Under the pieces are notes generated by a model. The model made no database searches, was not told the origin of the DNA, and worked only from the letters and a program-made list of their open reading frames with translations. Of a stretch of DNA of 64,000 nt, positions 24,683 to 33,634 are shown piece after piece. Location of the stretch: assembly GCA_046347155.1 (NCBI GenBank), contig JAXMGT010000001.1, positions 62,001 through 126,000 on the forward strand, read 5' to 3'. How positions within the stretch are numbered: the first letter of the stretch is position 1; the number at the start of each line of letters is the position of its first letter. A program made the position numbers and the translations under genes. This DNA comes from RPQJ01 sp046347155 (GTDB lineage Bacteria > Pseudomonadota > Gammaproteobacteria > Steroidobacterales > Steroidobacteraceae).

Positions 24683-25588
24683 TTACCGTTCGGGACCCGG
24701 CCGCCGGCGGCCGATGCTCGAGACCGGCACGTGGACGATGCCGTCGCGTGGCGGCCGGCGGGCCGGCGTCTCCGGCACCCAGGCATGGCCGTAGACCACT
24801 TCGTAGGTCGCCGGCAGCCGTCCATCGCGACGGGCGGCCTCGTAGGCCTCGACCATCCGGGCGAAGGTTGCCTTGCCCGTGAGTCCGCGGGCCCGGCCCG
24901 CGGCCGCGTTGTGGGCGCCGATCGCCTTCAGGTCCCGCATCAGGCCCCGGACGTCGGCGTACGTGAGCGTGATCCGGTCCACGTCCATCACGGGCTCGGC
25001 GAACCCGGCGCGTACGAGTGCGTCGCCGACGTCGTGCATGTCGAGGAAGCGGCTCACGTGCACGCCGCGGCCGTCGGCGGCGTCCCAGGCGCGCCGCAGT
25101 TCGACGAGCGTGTCCGGTCCGAAGGTCGTGAAGCTCAGCAACCCGCCGGGCCGAAGCACACGGCGGCACTCCGCGAACACGGTGTCCGGCGTGTCGCACC
25201 ACTGGAGCATCAGGTTGCTCCACACGAGCCCGGCGGCGCCGGTGCGGAACGGCAGTGCCGCCGCGTCGGCGCAAACCCGGCGGAACCGCCGGATGAACCC
25301 CTGCCGGCGACCGGACTCGACGAGCATCGCGAGCGCCAGGTCGACGGCCACGACCTCGCTCCCCGGATAGCGCCGCTTCAGCGCGCGCGTCGCGTGCCCG
25401 GTGCCGGCCCCGAGGTCGAGCACCATGCCCGGGTCGAGTTTCACGAAGTCGAGCCGCGACAGCAGCTCCTCGCGCACGCGGCGCTGGAGTTCGGCCGCCG
25501 CGTCGTAGCCGGCGGCGGCGCGACCGAACGCGCGCCTGACCTCGTCGCGCTCGATCGCGTGGCCGTCGGTGCCGGGGTCGCGACTCAC
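24683..25588 (-). CDS. bioC: Malonyl-[acyl-carrier protein] O-methyltransferase BioC
   Basis: SAM-dependent methyltransferase of 301 aa that masks malonyl-ACP as the methyl ester to start pimeloyl synthesis. The N-terminal RRAFGRAAAGYDAAAELQRRV and motif I VLDLGAGTGHATRALKRR are typical of BioC, as is WSNLMLQWCDTPDTVFAECRRVLRPGG. The GTG start at 25588 overlaps the bioH stop (GTGA). The substrate-closing C-terminal region (LMRDLKAIGAHN) is also family-like. The 3' end enters an AT-rich spacer. Confidence 0.92.
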   Translation of the reverse strand: MSRDPGTDGHAIERDEVRRAFGRAAAGYDAAAELQRRVREELLSRLDFVKLDPGMVLDLGAGTGHATRALKRRYPGSEVVAVDLALAMLVESGRRQGFIRRFRRVCADAAALPFRTGAAGLVWSNLMLQWCDTPDTVFAECRRVLRPGGLLSFTTFGPDTLVELRRAWDAADGRGVHVSRFLDMHDVGDALVRAGFAEPVMDVDRITLTYADVRGLMRDLKAIGAHNAAAGRARGLTGKATFARMVEAYEAARRDGRLPATYEVVYGHAWVPETPARRPPRDGIVHVPVSSIGRRRPGPER

Positions 25589-26376
25589 GAGGCGGCCTCC
25601 GTCGCGGCGTGGCGGCGCAGGAACCCGCTCACTTCGGCGAGCACCTCGGGGCCGTGCGACAGGAACGGCGCGTGCCCGCTGCGGGCGATCGCGTGGTGGC
25701 GCGCCTGCGGCAGCCGGATCGCGAGTTCGCGACCGGCGCCGGGCGGCGTGAGCCGGTCGTGGTCGCCGGCAATCACGAGCGCCGGCACCGCGATCCGCGG
25801 CAGGTCGTCGCGCAGGTCCGCCGACGCGAGGATGTCGAGCCCGGCCCCGAGTGCGCGCGGGTCCGGCGGGCCGTGCGCGTCGAGGCTGCGGCGGAGCTGG
25901 CGCAGCGTCTCGTGCGAGCGCTCGTCGCCGCGCACCTGCAGCGCGAGGAAGTTGCGCACGGTCTCCGCGTGGTCCGCGGCGAGGCTGCGCGCGAACTCCG
26001 CGAGGACGTCGGGCGCCATCCCATGTACCCAGTCCGCGTCGGCCACGAACCGGGGCGTCGTCGCGACGAGCACGAGTGCCGAGACGGGCGATCGCGGCCC
26101 GCGCGCGAGTTCGAGCGCGACCAGGCCCCCGAGTGACCAGCCGAGCACGACGGCACCCGGCGGCACGGCCGGACGAACGGCCGCGGCGAGGCCGCCGAGA
26201 CCCGCACAATCCTCGGACCAGCCACTCCGGCCGTGGCCGGGCAGGTCCACGAGGTGCAGCCGGGCGTGGCGCGCGAGTTCGTCGATCCAGGGGCCCCACA
26301 TGCCGCCGTGCAGTGCCCAGCCGTGCAGCAGCACGAGGTCCGGACCGCGGCCGCGGGTCTCGACGTGCAGGTTCAT
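25585..26376 (-). CDS. bioH: Pimeloyl-ACP methyl ester carboxylesterase BioH
   Basis: Alpha/beta-hydrolase of 263 aa that removes the methyl ester from pimeloyl-ACP methyl ester. Visible elements are LVLLHGWALHGGMW (oxyanion loop), the nucleophile elbow GWSLGG, GDHDRLTP for the acid and SGHAPFLSH for the His. The ATG at 26376 overlaps the bioF stop (ATGA). Its position between bioF and bioC supports BioH rather than another esterase. Confidence 0.92.
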   Translation of the reverse strand: MNLHVETRGRGPDLVLLHGWALHGGMWGPWIDELARHARLHLVDLPGHGRSGWSEDCAGLGGLAAAVRPAVPPGAVVLGWSLGGLVALELARGPRSPVSALVLVATTPRFVADADWVHGMAPDVLAEFARSLAADHAETVRNFLALQVRGDERSHETLRQLRRSLDAHGPPDPRALGAGLDILASADLRDDLPRIAVPALVIAGDHDRLTPPGAGRELAIRLPQARHHAIARSGHAPFLSHGPEVLAEVSGFLRRHAATEAAS

Positions 26377-27557
26377 GCGTCGGGCCCCGCGGCAGCAAGA
26401 CGGGAGAGGGCCTCGAGCAGCCGGTCGACGTCTGCCTCGTCGTGCGCGGCCGAGAACGTGATCCGCAGCCGCGACGCGCCGGCCGGTACCGTCGGCGGCC
26501 GGATCGCCGGCACGAAGATCCCCGCCTCGAGCAGCGCCGCACTGGCCGTGAGCGCCGCGTCCTCGCGCCCGAGGATCACCGGCTGGATCGGCGTCGCGGA
26601 CGGCGCGAGCGCGAGGCCGAGGCCCGCGGCTCCGGTCCGGAATCGCGCGGCGAGCGCAAGCACGTGTTCGCGGCGCCACGGTTCGTCCTGCATCACGGCG
26701 AGTGCCGCGCGGGTCGCCGCGGCGACCGCGGGTGGCACGGCCGTCGTGTACACGTGCTCCCGCGCGGTCTGCACCAGCGCCTCGACGAGCACCCCCGGGC
26801 CGGCGACGAACGCGCCGAACGTGCCCACCGCCTTGCCGAGCGTGCCCATGTACGCGGGCACGGCGTTCGCGTCGAGCCCGGCGGCCTCGACGCTGCCGCG
26901 GCCGCGCGGCCCGAGCACGCCGAATCCGTGCGCGTCGTCCACGTACAGCACGGCGCCCTGGCGTGTGCACGCGGCCGCGAGCGCCGCGAGCGGCGCGACG
27001 TCGCCGTCCATGCTGAAGACGCCGTCCGTCGCGACGACCTTGCGCGGCGCGCCCGATGCGGCGAGCCGTGCCTCGACGGACCCGACGTCGCCGTGCGGGC
27101 AGCGGCGGAAGCGGGCGCCGCTTGCGAGCCCGGCGTCGATCAGCGACGCGTGGTTGAGCCGGTCCCCGACGACGAGGTCGCCGCGGCCGGCGAGCGCACG
27201 GAGCACCGCGAGGTTCGCCATGTAGCCGGTCGAGAACAGCACGGCGCGCGGGCGACCCGTGTACGCCGCGAGTTCCTGCTCGAGCGCGTGGTGTTCGGAC
27301 GTGTGGCCGCTCACGAGGTGCGACGCGCCGCTGCCCACGCCCCAGCGGCGGGTCGCGGCGATGCTGGCCTCGACGACGCGCGGGTGGTCGGCGAGGCCCA
27401 GGTAGTCGTTGCTGCAGAACGCGAGTCGCTCGACGCCGTCCACGACGAGCCGCGTGGCGCCGCGGCTCCGTGCCTCGACCTGTGGCCGATGCCGGGCCCG
27501 GCCCGCCGCGCTGCGCTCCTCGAGGGCGGCGGCCAGCGACGCCAGCGTGCGCTGCAT
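26373..27557 (-). CDS. bioF: 8-amino-7-oxononanoate synthase
   Basis: PLP-dependent alpha-oxoamine synthase of 394 aa that condenses pimeloyl-ACP with L-alanine to KAPA. Conserved segments: FCSNDYLGLADHP, GSGASHLVSGHTSEH, VDDAHGFGVLGPRGRG and the Schiff-base lysine K242 in TLGKAVGTFGAF. The ATG at 27557 (MQRTLASLAAALEERSAAG) gives the usual family length; the upstream open frame is the 3' part of bioB in another frame. It starts 8 bp after bioB ends. Confidence 0.95.
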   Translation of the reverse strand: MQRTLASLAAALEERSAAGRARHRPQVEARSRGATRLVVDGVERLAFCSNDYLGLADHPRVVEASIAATRRWGVGSGASHLVSGHTSEHHALEQELAAYTGRPRAVLFSTGYMANLAVLRALAGRGDLVVGDRLNHASLIDAGLASGARFRRCPHGDVGSVEARLAASGAPRKVVATDGVFSMDGDVAPLAALAAACTRQGAVLYVDDAHGFGVLGPRGRGSVEAAGLDANAVPAYMGTLGKAVGTFGAFVAGPGVLVEALVQTAREHVYTTAVPPAVAAATRAALAVMQDEPWRREHVLALAARFRTGAAGLGLALAPSATPIQPVILGREDAALTASAALLEAGIFVPAIRPPTVPAGASRLRITFSAAHDEADVDRLLEALSRLAAAGPDA

Positions 27558-27565
27558 GCCGGTGC

Positions 27566-28555
27566 TCAGGCCGTCGACGTCGGCGCGGTCTCGCGCGTGA
27601 GCCCGAGCCGCTCGAACAGCACGTCGTCGCGGCACTGGCCCGGGTTCGGCGTCGTGAGCAGCCGCTCGCCGTAGAAGATCGAGTTCGCGCCGGCGAGGAA
27701 GCACAGCGCCTGCACCGCGTCGCTCATCTCGGTGCGGCCGGCCGAGAGGCGCACGTAGGACCTCGGCATCAGGAGCCGCGCGGTCGCGACCGTGCGCACG
27801 AGCTCGATCGGGTCGAGCGGCGGCAGTCCCTTGAGCGGCGTGCCGTCCACCTGCACGAGCTGGTTGATCGGCACGCTTTCAGGGTGCTCGGGCAGCGTCG
27901 CGAGCGTGAGCAGGAGCTGCACGCGGTCGAGCTCCGACTCGCCCATGCCGAGGATGCCGCCGCAGCAGACCTTGAGGCCCGCGTCGCGCACGGCCGACAG
28001 CGTGTCGAGACGGTCCTGGTAGGTGCGCGTCGTGACGATCTCGCCGTAGAAAGCCTCGGACGTGTCGAGGTTGTGGTTGTAGTAGTCGAGCCCCGCCGCC
28101 TTGAGTTCCCGGGCCTGGCCGGGCGTGAGCATCCCGAGCGTCGCGCAGGTCTCGAGGCCGAGCGCGCGCACCGCACCGACCATCTCCTTGATCTGCGCGA
28201 GCTGCTTCGGCTTCGGGCTCCGGTACGCGGCGCCCATGCAGAAGCGGGTCGCACCGCTCGCGCGCGCGGCCTCGGCCGCCTCGACGACCGCGCGGACGTC
28301 GAGCAGTTCCTCGCGCGAGACGCCGGTCTCGTAGCGGACCGACTGCGGGCAGTAGGCGCAGTCCTCGGGGCAGGCACCCGTCTTCACGGAGAGCAGCGTG
28401 CTCACCTGCACCCGGTTCGGGTCGAACGTCATCCGGTGGACCCGCTGGGCGTGGAAGAGCAGGTCGTTCAGCGGCAGCGCGAAGATCGCGCGGGCTTCCT
28501 CGAGCGACCAGTCGTTGCGGACCACGCCGAGGCGATCGAGGTCGGGCTGGGCCAT
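27566..28555 (-). CDS. bioB: Biotin synthase
   Basis: Radical SAM enzyme of 329 aa that inserts sulfur into dethiobiotin. The radical SAM cysteines are C62-PED-C66-AY-C69, and YNHNLDTS and LKVCCGGILGMGE hold residues known to bind the second cluster and substrate. The ATG at 28555 gives MAQPDLDRLGVVRNDWS. First gene of bioBFHC(D); it is divergent from comF, with a strong TTGACA promoter and a BirA-like inverted repeat in the 107-bp gap. bioA is not in this window. Confidence 0.96.
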   Translation of the reverse strand: MAQPDLDRLGVVRNDWSLEEARAIFALPLNDLLFHAQRVHRMTFDPNRVQVSTLLSVKTGACPEDCAYCPQSVRYETGVSREELLDVRAVVEAAEAARASGATRFCMGAAYRSPKPKQLAQIKEMVGAVRALGLETCATLGMLTPGQARELKAAGLDYYNHNLDTSEAFYGEIVTTRTYQDRLDTLSAVRDAGLKVCCGGILGMGESELDRVQLLLTLATLPEHPESVPINQLVQVDGTPLKGLPPLDPIELVRTVATARLLMPRSYVRLSAGRTEMSDAVQALCFLAGANSIFYGERLLTTPNPGQCRDDVLFERLGLTRETAPTSTA

Positions 28556-28630
28556 CGTGATTCCTGTCGATTGCGGGGGATTTCGGGGCTGACGGGGCGG
28601 GCCGGGTCGGGGGAGGCTGCCCGGCGGGCA

Positions 28631-28659
28631 GTATTTCGACCCGGGCGGACCACTGTCAA
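28631..28659 (-). promoter_or_regulatory. Sigma-70 promoter of bioB
   Basis: Consensus TTGACA (minus strand, 28659-28654), a 17-nt spacer and AAATAC (28636-28631), about 70 nt upstream of the bioB ATG. The -35 sits inside the left half of the inverted repeat at 28653-28685, so binding there would block the promoter. Confidence 0.7.
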
Positions 28660-28685
28660 CCAATGCACCTCGTTCCAGTTGACAC
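28653..28685. promoter_or_regulatory. BirA-like biotin operator candidate
   Basis: Inverted half-sites ctgtcaacc (28653-28661) and agttgacac (28677-28685) with a 15-nt gap. The symmetric core tgtcaac/gttgaca is perfect over 7 bp each. The known BirA site is TTGTAAACC-N14-16-GGTTTACAA; this site has the same geometry and matches at most positions. It covers the bioB -35 and the comF start codon. Confidence 0.55.
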
Positions 28686-29373
28686 GGTGATCGACCGGCT
28701 CGGCGGGTGGCTGCTGCCACCGCGCTGCGTGCTGTGCAACCGGCCGGGCCAACCGCCCGGCCTCGACCTCTGTGCCGGTTGCGACACGGCGCTGCCGCGC
28801 GTCGACCGGCCACCCGTGGCGTGCGACGGCCTCGACCGGCTCTGGACCGCGTTCGACTACGGCCATCCGGTCGACCAGCTGGTCCACGCGCTCAAGTACC
28901 GCGGGGCGCTCGCGACCGGCCGGGTCCTCGGCACGCTGCTCGCCGCCGAGGCCGGCGCGCTCGGCCTGCACCTCGACGTCGACTGGATCGTCCCGCTGCC
29001 GCTGCACCCGCGCCGCCACGCGGAGCGCGGCTACAACCAGGCGGCCGAGATCGCCCGCTGGTGCGCCCGCGCTCTCGGGCGGCCACTGCGTGCGGACCCG
29101 CTGCACCGCACGCGCGGCACGCGGCCGCAGGTCGGACTCGGGATCGCCGACCGTCGCGAGAACGTCGCCGGCGCGTTCCTGGCCAACGCCTGCTGCGCGG
29201 GCCGCCGCATCGCAATCGTCGACGACGTCGTCACGACCGGCAGCACGCTTGCCTCGGCCGCCGCCGCGCTGCGCGAGGCGGGGGCGGCGACCGTGGACGC
29301 CTGGTGCGTCGCGCGGGTCCTCGCGGCCGACCGGGTACACTGGGGCCCGTCCACGGAGGCACCCCACGCATGA
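28663..29373 (+). CDS. comF: ComF family phosphoribosyltransferase-like protein
   Basis: 236-aa cytosolic protein linked to DNA uptake in competent bacteria. It has an N-terminal zinc-ribbon-like set C22, C25, C37 and C40, and a PRPP-binding loop IVDDVVTTGSTLAS around residues 185-198. HPRRHAERGYNQAAEIAR is the other common ComF segment. The ATG at 28663 lies within the BirA-like operator. Its stop overlaps the nhaA start (ATGA), an unusual partner. Orthology to GntX/ComF proteins is clear; biochemical activity is not established for the family. Confidence 0.9.
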   Translation: MHLVPVDTVIDRLGGWLLPPRCVLCNRPGQPPGLDLCAGCDTALPRVDRPPVACDGLDRLWTAFDYGHPVDQLVHALKYRGALATGRVLGTLLAAEAGALGLHLDVDWIVPLPLHPRRHAERGYNQAAEIARWCARALGRPLRADPLHRTRGTRPQVGLGIADRRENVAGAFLANACCAGRRIAIVDDVVTTGSTLASAAAALREAGAATVDAWCVARVLAADRVHWGPSTEAPHA

Positions 29374-30581
29374 CGACGTCGTCCGCCACCGGACCCTTCG
29401 CCGCGCTGCGCGAGTTCCTGAAGCTCGAGTCCGCGAGCGGCATCCTGCTCGTCGTCGCCGGCGCGCTCGCGATGATCGCCGCGAACACGCCGCTCGCCGA
29501 CAACTACCACGCGCTGCTCGACACGCACTTCAAGGTGCAGTTCGGCAGCCACGCGCTCGACAAGCCGCTCGAGGTCTGGGTCAACGACCTGCTGATGGCG
29601 ATCTTCTTCCTGCTCGTCGGCCTCGAGATCAAGCGCGAGGCGGTGACGGGCGAACTCTCCGACCCGTCGCGGGTCGCACTGCCCGCGCTCGGTGCGCTCG
29701 GCGGCATGGTGGTGCCGGCCGCGATCTACGCGGCGATCAACTGGCACGACCCGGTCGGCATCCGCGGCTGGGCGATCCCCTCGGCCACGGACATCGCGTT
29801 CGCGCTCGGCGTGCTGTCGCTGTTCGGCGAGCGGGTGCCGCTCGGGCTCAAGGTGTTCCTGATGACGCTCGCGGTGCTCGACGACCTCGGCGCGATCGTC
29901 GTGATCGCGCTCTTCTACACGAGCGGGCTTTCCGTCACGGCGCTCGGCGTCGCCGGGCTCGCGGTGCTCGGGCTCGTGGCGCTCAACCGCGCGGGCGTGA
30001 CCCGGATCGCCGCGTACATGCTGGTCGGCGGCGTGCTCTGGCTCGCGGTGCTGAAGTCCGGCGTCCACGCGACGCTCGCCGGCGTCGTCACGGCGCTCTG
30101 CATCCCGGCGCGCGACCCGAAGGACCCGGCGCACCCGCCGCTCGCCCGGCTCGAGCACTCGCTGCATCCGTGGGTCGCGTTCGGGATCCTGCCGGTGTTC
30201 GCATTCACGAATGCGGGCGTCGACCTCGCGGGGCTTGCCCCACGCGACCTGCTCGAACCGGTCCCGCTCGGGATCGTGCTCGGGCTCGTCGTCGGCAAGC
30301 AGGTCGGCGTGTTCTCGTTCGCCTGGGCTGCCGTGAAGCTCGGGTTCGCACGGCTGCCGGCCGGCGTGAACTTCCGTCACCTCTACGGCGCGTCGCTGCT
30401 CTGCGGGATCGGCTTCACGATGAGCCTGTTCATCGGGATGCTCGCGTTCGAGCAGGGCGCCGGCGGGTCGGCCGTCGTGACGGACAGGCTCGGGATCCTG
30501 GTCGGTTCGCTCGTCTCGGCGGTGGCGGGCTGGCTGGTGCTGAACGTCGTGCTGCCCCGGCCTCGCTCGACCGATCCGTGA
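29370..30581 (+). CDS. nhaA: Na+/H+ antiporter NhaA
   Basis: Inner-membrane antiporter of 403 aa exchanging sodium for protons. Twelve helices are expected. Key Asp residues are visible: D141 in SATDIAFALGVL and D171-D172 in LAVLDDLGAIVVI, equivalent to D133 and D163-D164 of E. coli NhaA. The N-terminus FLKLESASGILLVVAG and FLLVGLEIKREAVTGEL are also diagnostic. The ATG at 29370 overlaps the comF stop, so translation is probably coupled. Convergent with ubiA. Confidence 0.95.
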   Translation: MTTSSATGPFAALREFLKLESASGILLVVAGALAMIAANTPLADNYHALLDTHFKVQFGSHALDKPLEVWVNDLLMAIFFLLVGLEIKREAVTGELSDPSRVALPALGALGGMVVPAAIYAAINWHDPVGIRGWAIPSATDIAFALGVLSLFGERVPLGLKVFLMTLAVLDDLGAIVVIALFYTSGLSVTALGVAGLAVLGLVALNRAGVTRIAAYMLVGGVLWLAVLKSGVHATLAGVVTALCIPARDPKDPAHPPLARLEHSLHPWVAFGILPVFAFTNAGVDLAGLAPRDLLEPVPLGIVLGLVVGKQVGVFSFAWAAVKLGFARLPAGVNFRHLYGASLLCGIGFTMSLFIGMLAFEQGAGGSAVVTDRLGILVGSLVSAVAGWLVLNVVLPRPRSTDP

Positions 30582-30603
30582 CCGGGGATGCCGCGCGCGG
30601 TGT

Positions 30604-31518
30604 TCAGCCGGCGAACAGGTAGTCGAGCAGGATCCCGGCGAACACCGCGAGGCCGAACAGGTTGTTGCCGAGGAAGGCGCGGAAGCAGCGGTCCGGGTCG
30701 CGGTCGCGGATCAGCCACTGCTGGTGCACGGCGAGCACGGCCGCGACGCCGAGCCCGCACCAGTACCAGCGGCCGAGGCCGCTCATCGCGCCGGTGAGCG
30801 CGAGCCCGCCGACGGCGCCCGCCTGCAGCGCAGCCACGATCGCCCGGTCGGCGCGCCCGAACAGGATCGCCGAGGAGCGGATGCCGATCACGAGGTCGTC
30901 CTCGCGGTCGACCATCGCGTAGATCGTGTCGTAGGCGGTGGTCCAGAGCACGACCGACAGGAACATCACCCACGCGACCGGTGGCACGGAACCGGTCTGC
31001 GCGGCGTAGGCCATCGGCACGGACCAGCCGAACGCGGCGCCGAGGTAGGCCTGCGGCAGCGAGAAGAACCGCTTCAGGAACGGGTAGGTCACCGCGAGCA
31101 CGCCGCCGATCAGCGCGAGCACCTGGGTCGACCGGTTGAGCGGGATGATCAGCGCGAGTGCGGAAAGCCCGAGCACCGCGAAGAGCCCGAGCGCCTCGGC
31201 GGTCGACACCGACTGCTTCGCGAGCGGGCGGTCTCGAGTGCGTCGCACGTGGGGGTCGAACTCGCGGTCGGCGAAGTCGTTCATCACGCAGCCGGCCGAA
31301 CGCATCACGAACGTGCCGGTCACGAAGATCACGAACAGCCGCTCGTCCGGGTGGCCACCGGCCGACATCCACAGTGCCCACAGCACGGGCCACAGCAGGA
31401 GCCAGATACCGATCGGGCGGTCGATGCGCATGAGTCGCGCGTACTCGCGGAGCCGGGCGAGCACGGCCGAACGCGGCGCCGTGTCGCGCTTGCCGTCGGT
31501 GCCCGTCGCGTCGTCCAC
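30604..31518 (-). CDS. ubiA: 4-hydroxybenzoate polyprenyltransferase
   Basis: Membrane prenyltransferase of 304 aa that attaches the polyprenyl chain to 4-hydroxybenzoate in ubiquinone synthesis. The first Asp motif is NDFADREFDPHVRRTRDRPL and the second YDTIYAMVDREDDL; RIDRPIGIWLLLWP marks helix 1. It follows recG by 9 bp and ends convergent with nhaA. In many gammaproteobacteria ubiA pairs with ubiC, which is absent here. It shares ancestry with cyoE in this window but has the UbiA-specific motifs. Confidence 0.94.
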   Translation of the reverse strand: MDDATGTDGKRDTAPRSAVLARLREYARLMRIDRPIGIWLLLWPVLWALWMSAGGHPDERLFVIFVTGTFVMRSAGCVMNDFADREFDPHVRRTRDRPLAKQSVSTAEALGLFAVLGLSALALIIPLNRSTQVLALIGGVLAVTYPFLKRFFSLPQAYLGAAFGWSVPMAYAAQTGSVPPVAWVMFLSVVLWTTAYDTIYAMVDREDDLVIGIRSSAILFGRADRAIVAALQAGAVGGLALTGAMSGLGRWYWCGLGVAAVLAVHQQWLIRDRDPDRCFRAFLGNNLFGLAVFAGILLDYLFAG

Positions 31519-31527
31519 GCAGCCCCC

Positions 31528-33627
31528 TCAGACCTTCGAGAAGCGCTCGCCCTGTCCGACCCAGCGCCTCATCAGGGCCTCCATGTTGGACCTCGGGCCG
31601 TCCAGCATCAATGCCGCCGCCTTCTGGACCCCGGGCAGCAGGTCGGCGTCTCGCAGCAGGTCGGCGACCCTGAGCTGCATGAGACCGGTCTGCCGGGTGC
31701 CGAGCAGCTCACCGGGGCCCCGCAGCTCGAGGTCACGCCGCGCGACCTCGAAGCCGTCGGTCGTGTCTCGCAGCACGGCGAGCCGTTCGCGCGCGAGCGG
31801 CGACAGCGGCGACTGGTAGAGCAGCACGCAGCTGCTCTCGGCCGTGCCGCGCCCGACCCGGCCGCGCAGCTGGTGCAGCTGCGCGAGGCCCATCCGCTCG
31901 GCGTTCTCGATCACCATCAGGCTCGCGTTCGGCACGTCGACGCCCACCTCGATCACGGTGGTCGCGACGAGCAGGTCGAGGCGCCCGTCCTTGAATGCGC
32001 TCATCGCCGCGTCCTTGCGCGCGGCGGGCATCCGGCCGTGCACGAGCCCGATGCGCACGCCGGGCAGCGCCGCCGCGAGCGCCTCGGCCGTTTCCTCCGC
32101 GGCCTGGTGGCGCACGGCCTCGGACTCGTCGATCAGCGGGCACACCCAGTAGGCCTGGCGCCCGGCCCGGCAGGCGGCCTCGATGCGTTGCACGATCTCG
32201 TCGCGGCGCGATTCCGGCAGCACGACGGTGCGGATCGGCGTGCGCCCGGGCGGCAGCTCGTCGATCACCGAGACGTCGAGGTCGGCGTACGCGATCATCG
32301 CGAGCGTGCGCGGGATCGGCGTCGCGGTCATCACGAGCTGGTGCGGGTAGCGGCCGTCGGCCACGCCCTTCTCCCGGAGCTGCATCCGCTGGTGCACGCC
32401 GAAGCGGTGCTGCTCGTCGACGATCACGAGCGCGAGGCGCCGGAACGCGACGCCCTCCTGGAAGAGCGCGTGCGTGCCGACCGCGACCTGGACCGTGCCG
32501 TCGGCGAGGTCCTGCTCGAGCGCGCGACGCGCGCGACCGGTCTGCCGGCCCGTGAGCCGCCCGACGCGCACGCCGAGCGCGTCGAACCAGCCGAGGAAGT
32601 TGCGCGCGTGCTGCTCGGCGAGCAGTTCCGTCGGCGCCATCACGGCGGCCTGGGCCCCGTGCTCGACCGCGCGCAGCGCCGCGAGCGCGGCGACGACGGT
32701 CTTGCCCGAGCCGACGTCACCCTGCACGAGCCGCATCATCGGGTGATCGTGCGCCAGCCCCTGCTCGACGTCCGCCCAGGCGCGCTGCTGCGCGCCGGTG
32801 AGCGTGTAGGGCAGCGAGGCGACGAAGCGCCGGACGAGGTCGCCGCCCGCGGGCAGCGGCCACGCGCGGTCGAGGTCGGCGGCCCGGCGCAGCAGCCGCA
32901 GGCTGATCTGGTGCGCGAGCAGTTCCTCGAACGCGAGCCGTCGCTGGGCCGGGTGGCGCCCGTCGTTCAGCAGCGCAAGGTCCGCGGCCGGCGGGGGGCG
33001 GTGCACGTAGCGCAGTGCGGATTCGAGCGGCGGCATCTTCGACGCGGCGAGCACGTCCGGCGGTATCCAGTCGCGGAGCGCGCCGTCCGCGAGCTCGGCG
33101 AGCGCGAGCGCGGTGAGCTGCCGCATCCGGCCCTGCTGCACGCCCTCGGTGACCGGGTACACGGGCGTCAGACTGTCCTCGGAGGCGGGCGCTGCGCCCG
33201 GGCCGACGCGCCGGTACTCCGGGTGGACGATCTCGAGCCCGGCGGGCCCGGGGCGGGCCTCGCCGTAGAGCCGGAGCCGCGTGCCGCGCGCGAGCGCGGC
33301 CTGCTGGGCCGCCGAGAAGTGGAAGAAGCGCAGCGTGAGTGCGCCGGTGCCGTCCGCGACGCGCACGAGCAGCGCGCGGCGGCGGCGGAACACGACCTCG
33401 GCGAGCTGCACCTCGGCCTCGACGACCGCGCGGTCGCCCGGGCGCAGCGTGCCGATCGGCACGACGCGCGTGCGGTCCTCGTAGCCACGGGGCAGGTGGA
33501 ACAGCAGGTCCTGCAGCGTGCGGAGCCCGATGCGCCCGAGCGTCTCGCCGAGCGCGGGGCCCACGCCCCTCAGGCTCGTGACGGGGCGTTCGTCCAGCGG
33601 CAGCGGGGTCGCCGGTGCGCCGGGCAT
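31528..33627 (-). CDS. recG: ATP-dependent DNA helicase RecG
   Basis: Branched-DNA helicase of 699 aa that regresses stalled forks and processes R- and D-loops. An N-terminal wedge/OB domain (RGVGPALGETLGRIGLRTLQDLLFHLPRGYED) precedes helicase motifs LVQGDVGSGKTVVA (Walker A), VIVDEQHRFGVHQR (DEQH box), TATPIPRTLAM and QLRGRVGRG. The length matches the family (about 690 aa). It lies 7 bp after ridA in rpoZ-spoT-ridA-recG order, a common gammaproteobacterial arrangement. Confidence 0.96.
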   Translation of the reverse strand: MPGAPATPLPLDERPVTSLRGVGPALGETLGRIGLRTLQDLLFHLPRGYEDRTRVVPIGTLRPGDRAVVEAEVQLAEVVFRRRRALLVRVADGTGALTLRFFHFSAAQQAALARGTRLRLYGEARPGPAGLEIVHPEYRRVGPGAAPASEDSLTPVYPVTEGVQQGRMRQLTALALAELADGALRDWIPPDVLAASKMPPLESALRYVHRPPPAADLALLNDGRHPAQRRLAFEELLAHQISLRLLRRAADLDRAWPLPAGGDLVRRFVASLPYTLTGAQQRAWADVEQGLAHDHPMMRLVQGDVGSGKTVVAALAALRAVEHGAQAAVMAPTELLAEQHARNFLGWFDALGVRVGRLTGRQTGRARRALEQDLADGTVQVAVGTHALFQEGVAFRRLALVIVDEQHRFGVHQRMQLREKGVADGRYPHQLVMTATPIPRTLAMIAYADLDVSVIDELPPGRTPIRTVVLPESRRDEIVQRIEAACRAGRQAYWVCPLIDESEAVRHQAAEETAEALAAALPGVRIGLVHGRMPAARKDAAMSAFKDGRLDLLVATTVIEVGVDVPNASLMVIENAERMGLAQLHQLRGRVGRGTAESSCVLLYQSPLSPLARERLAVLRDTTDGFEVARRDLELRGPGELLGTRQTGLMQLRVADLLRDADLLPGVQKAAALMLDGPRSNMEALMRRWVGQGERFSKV

Positions 33628-33634
33628 CGCGGGC

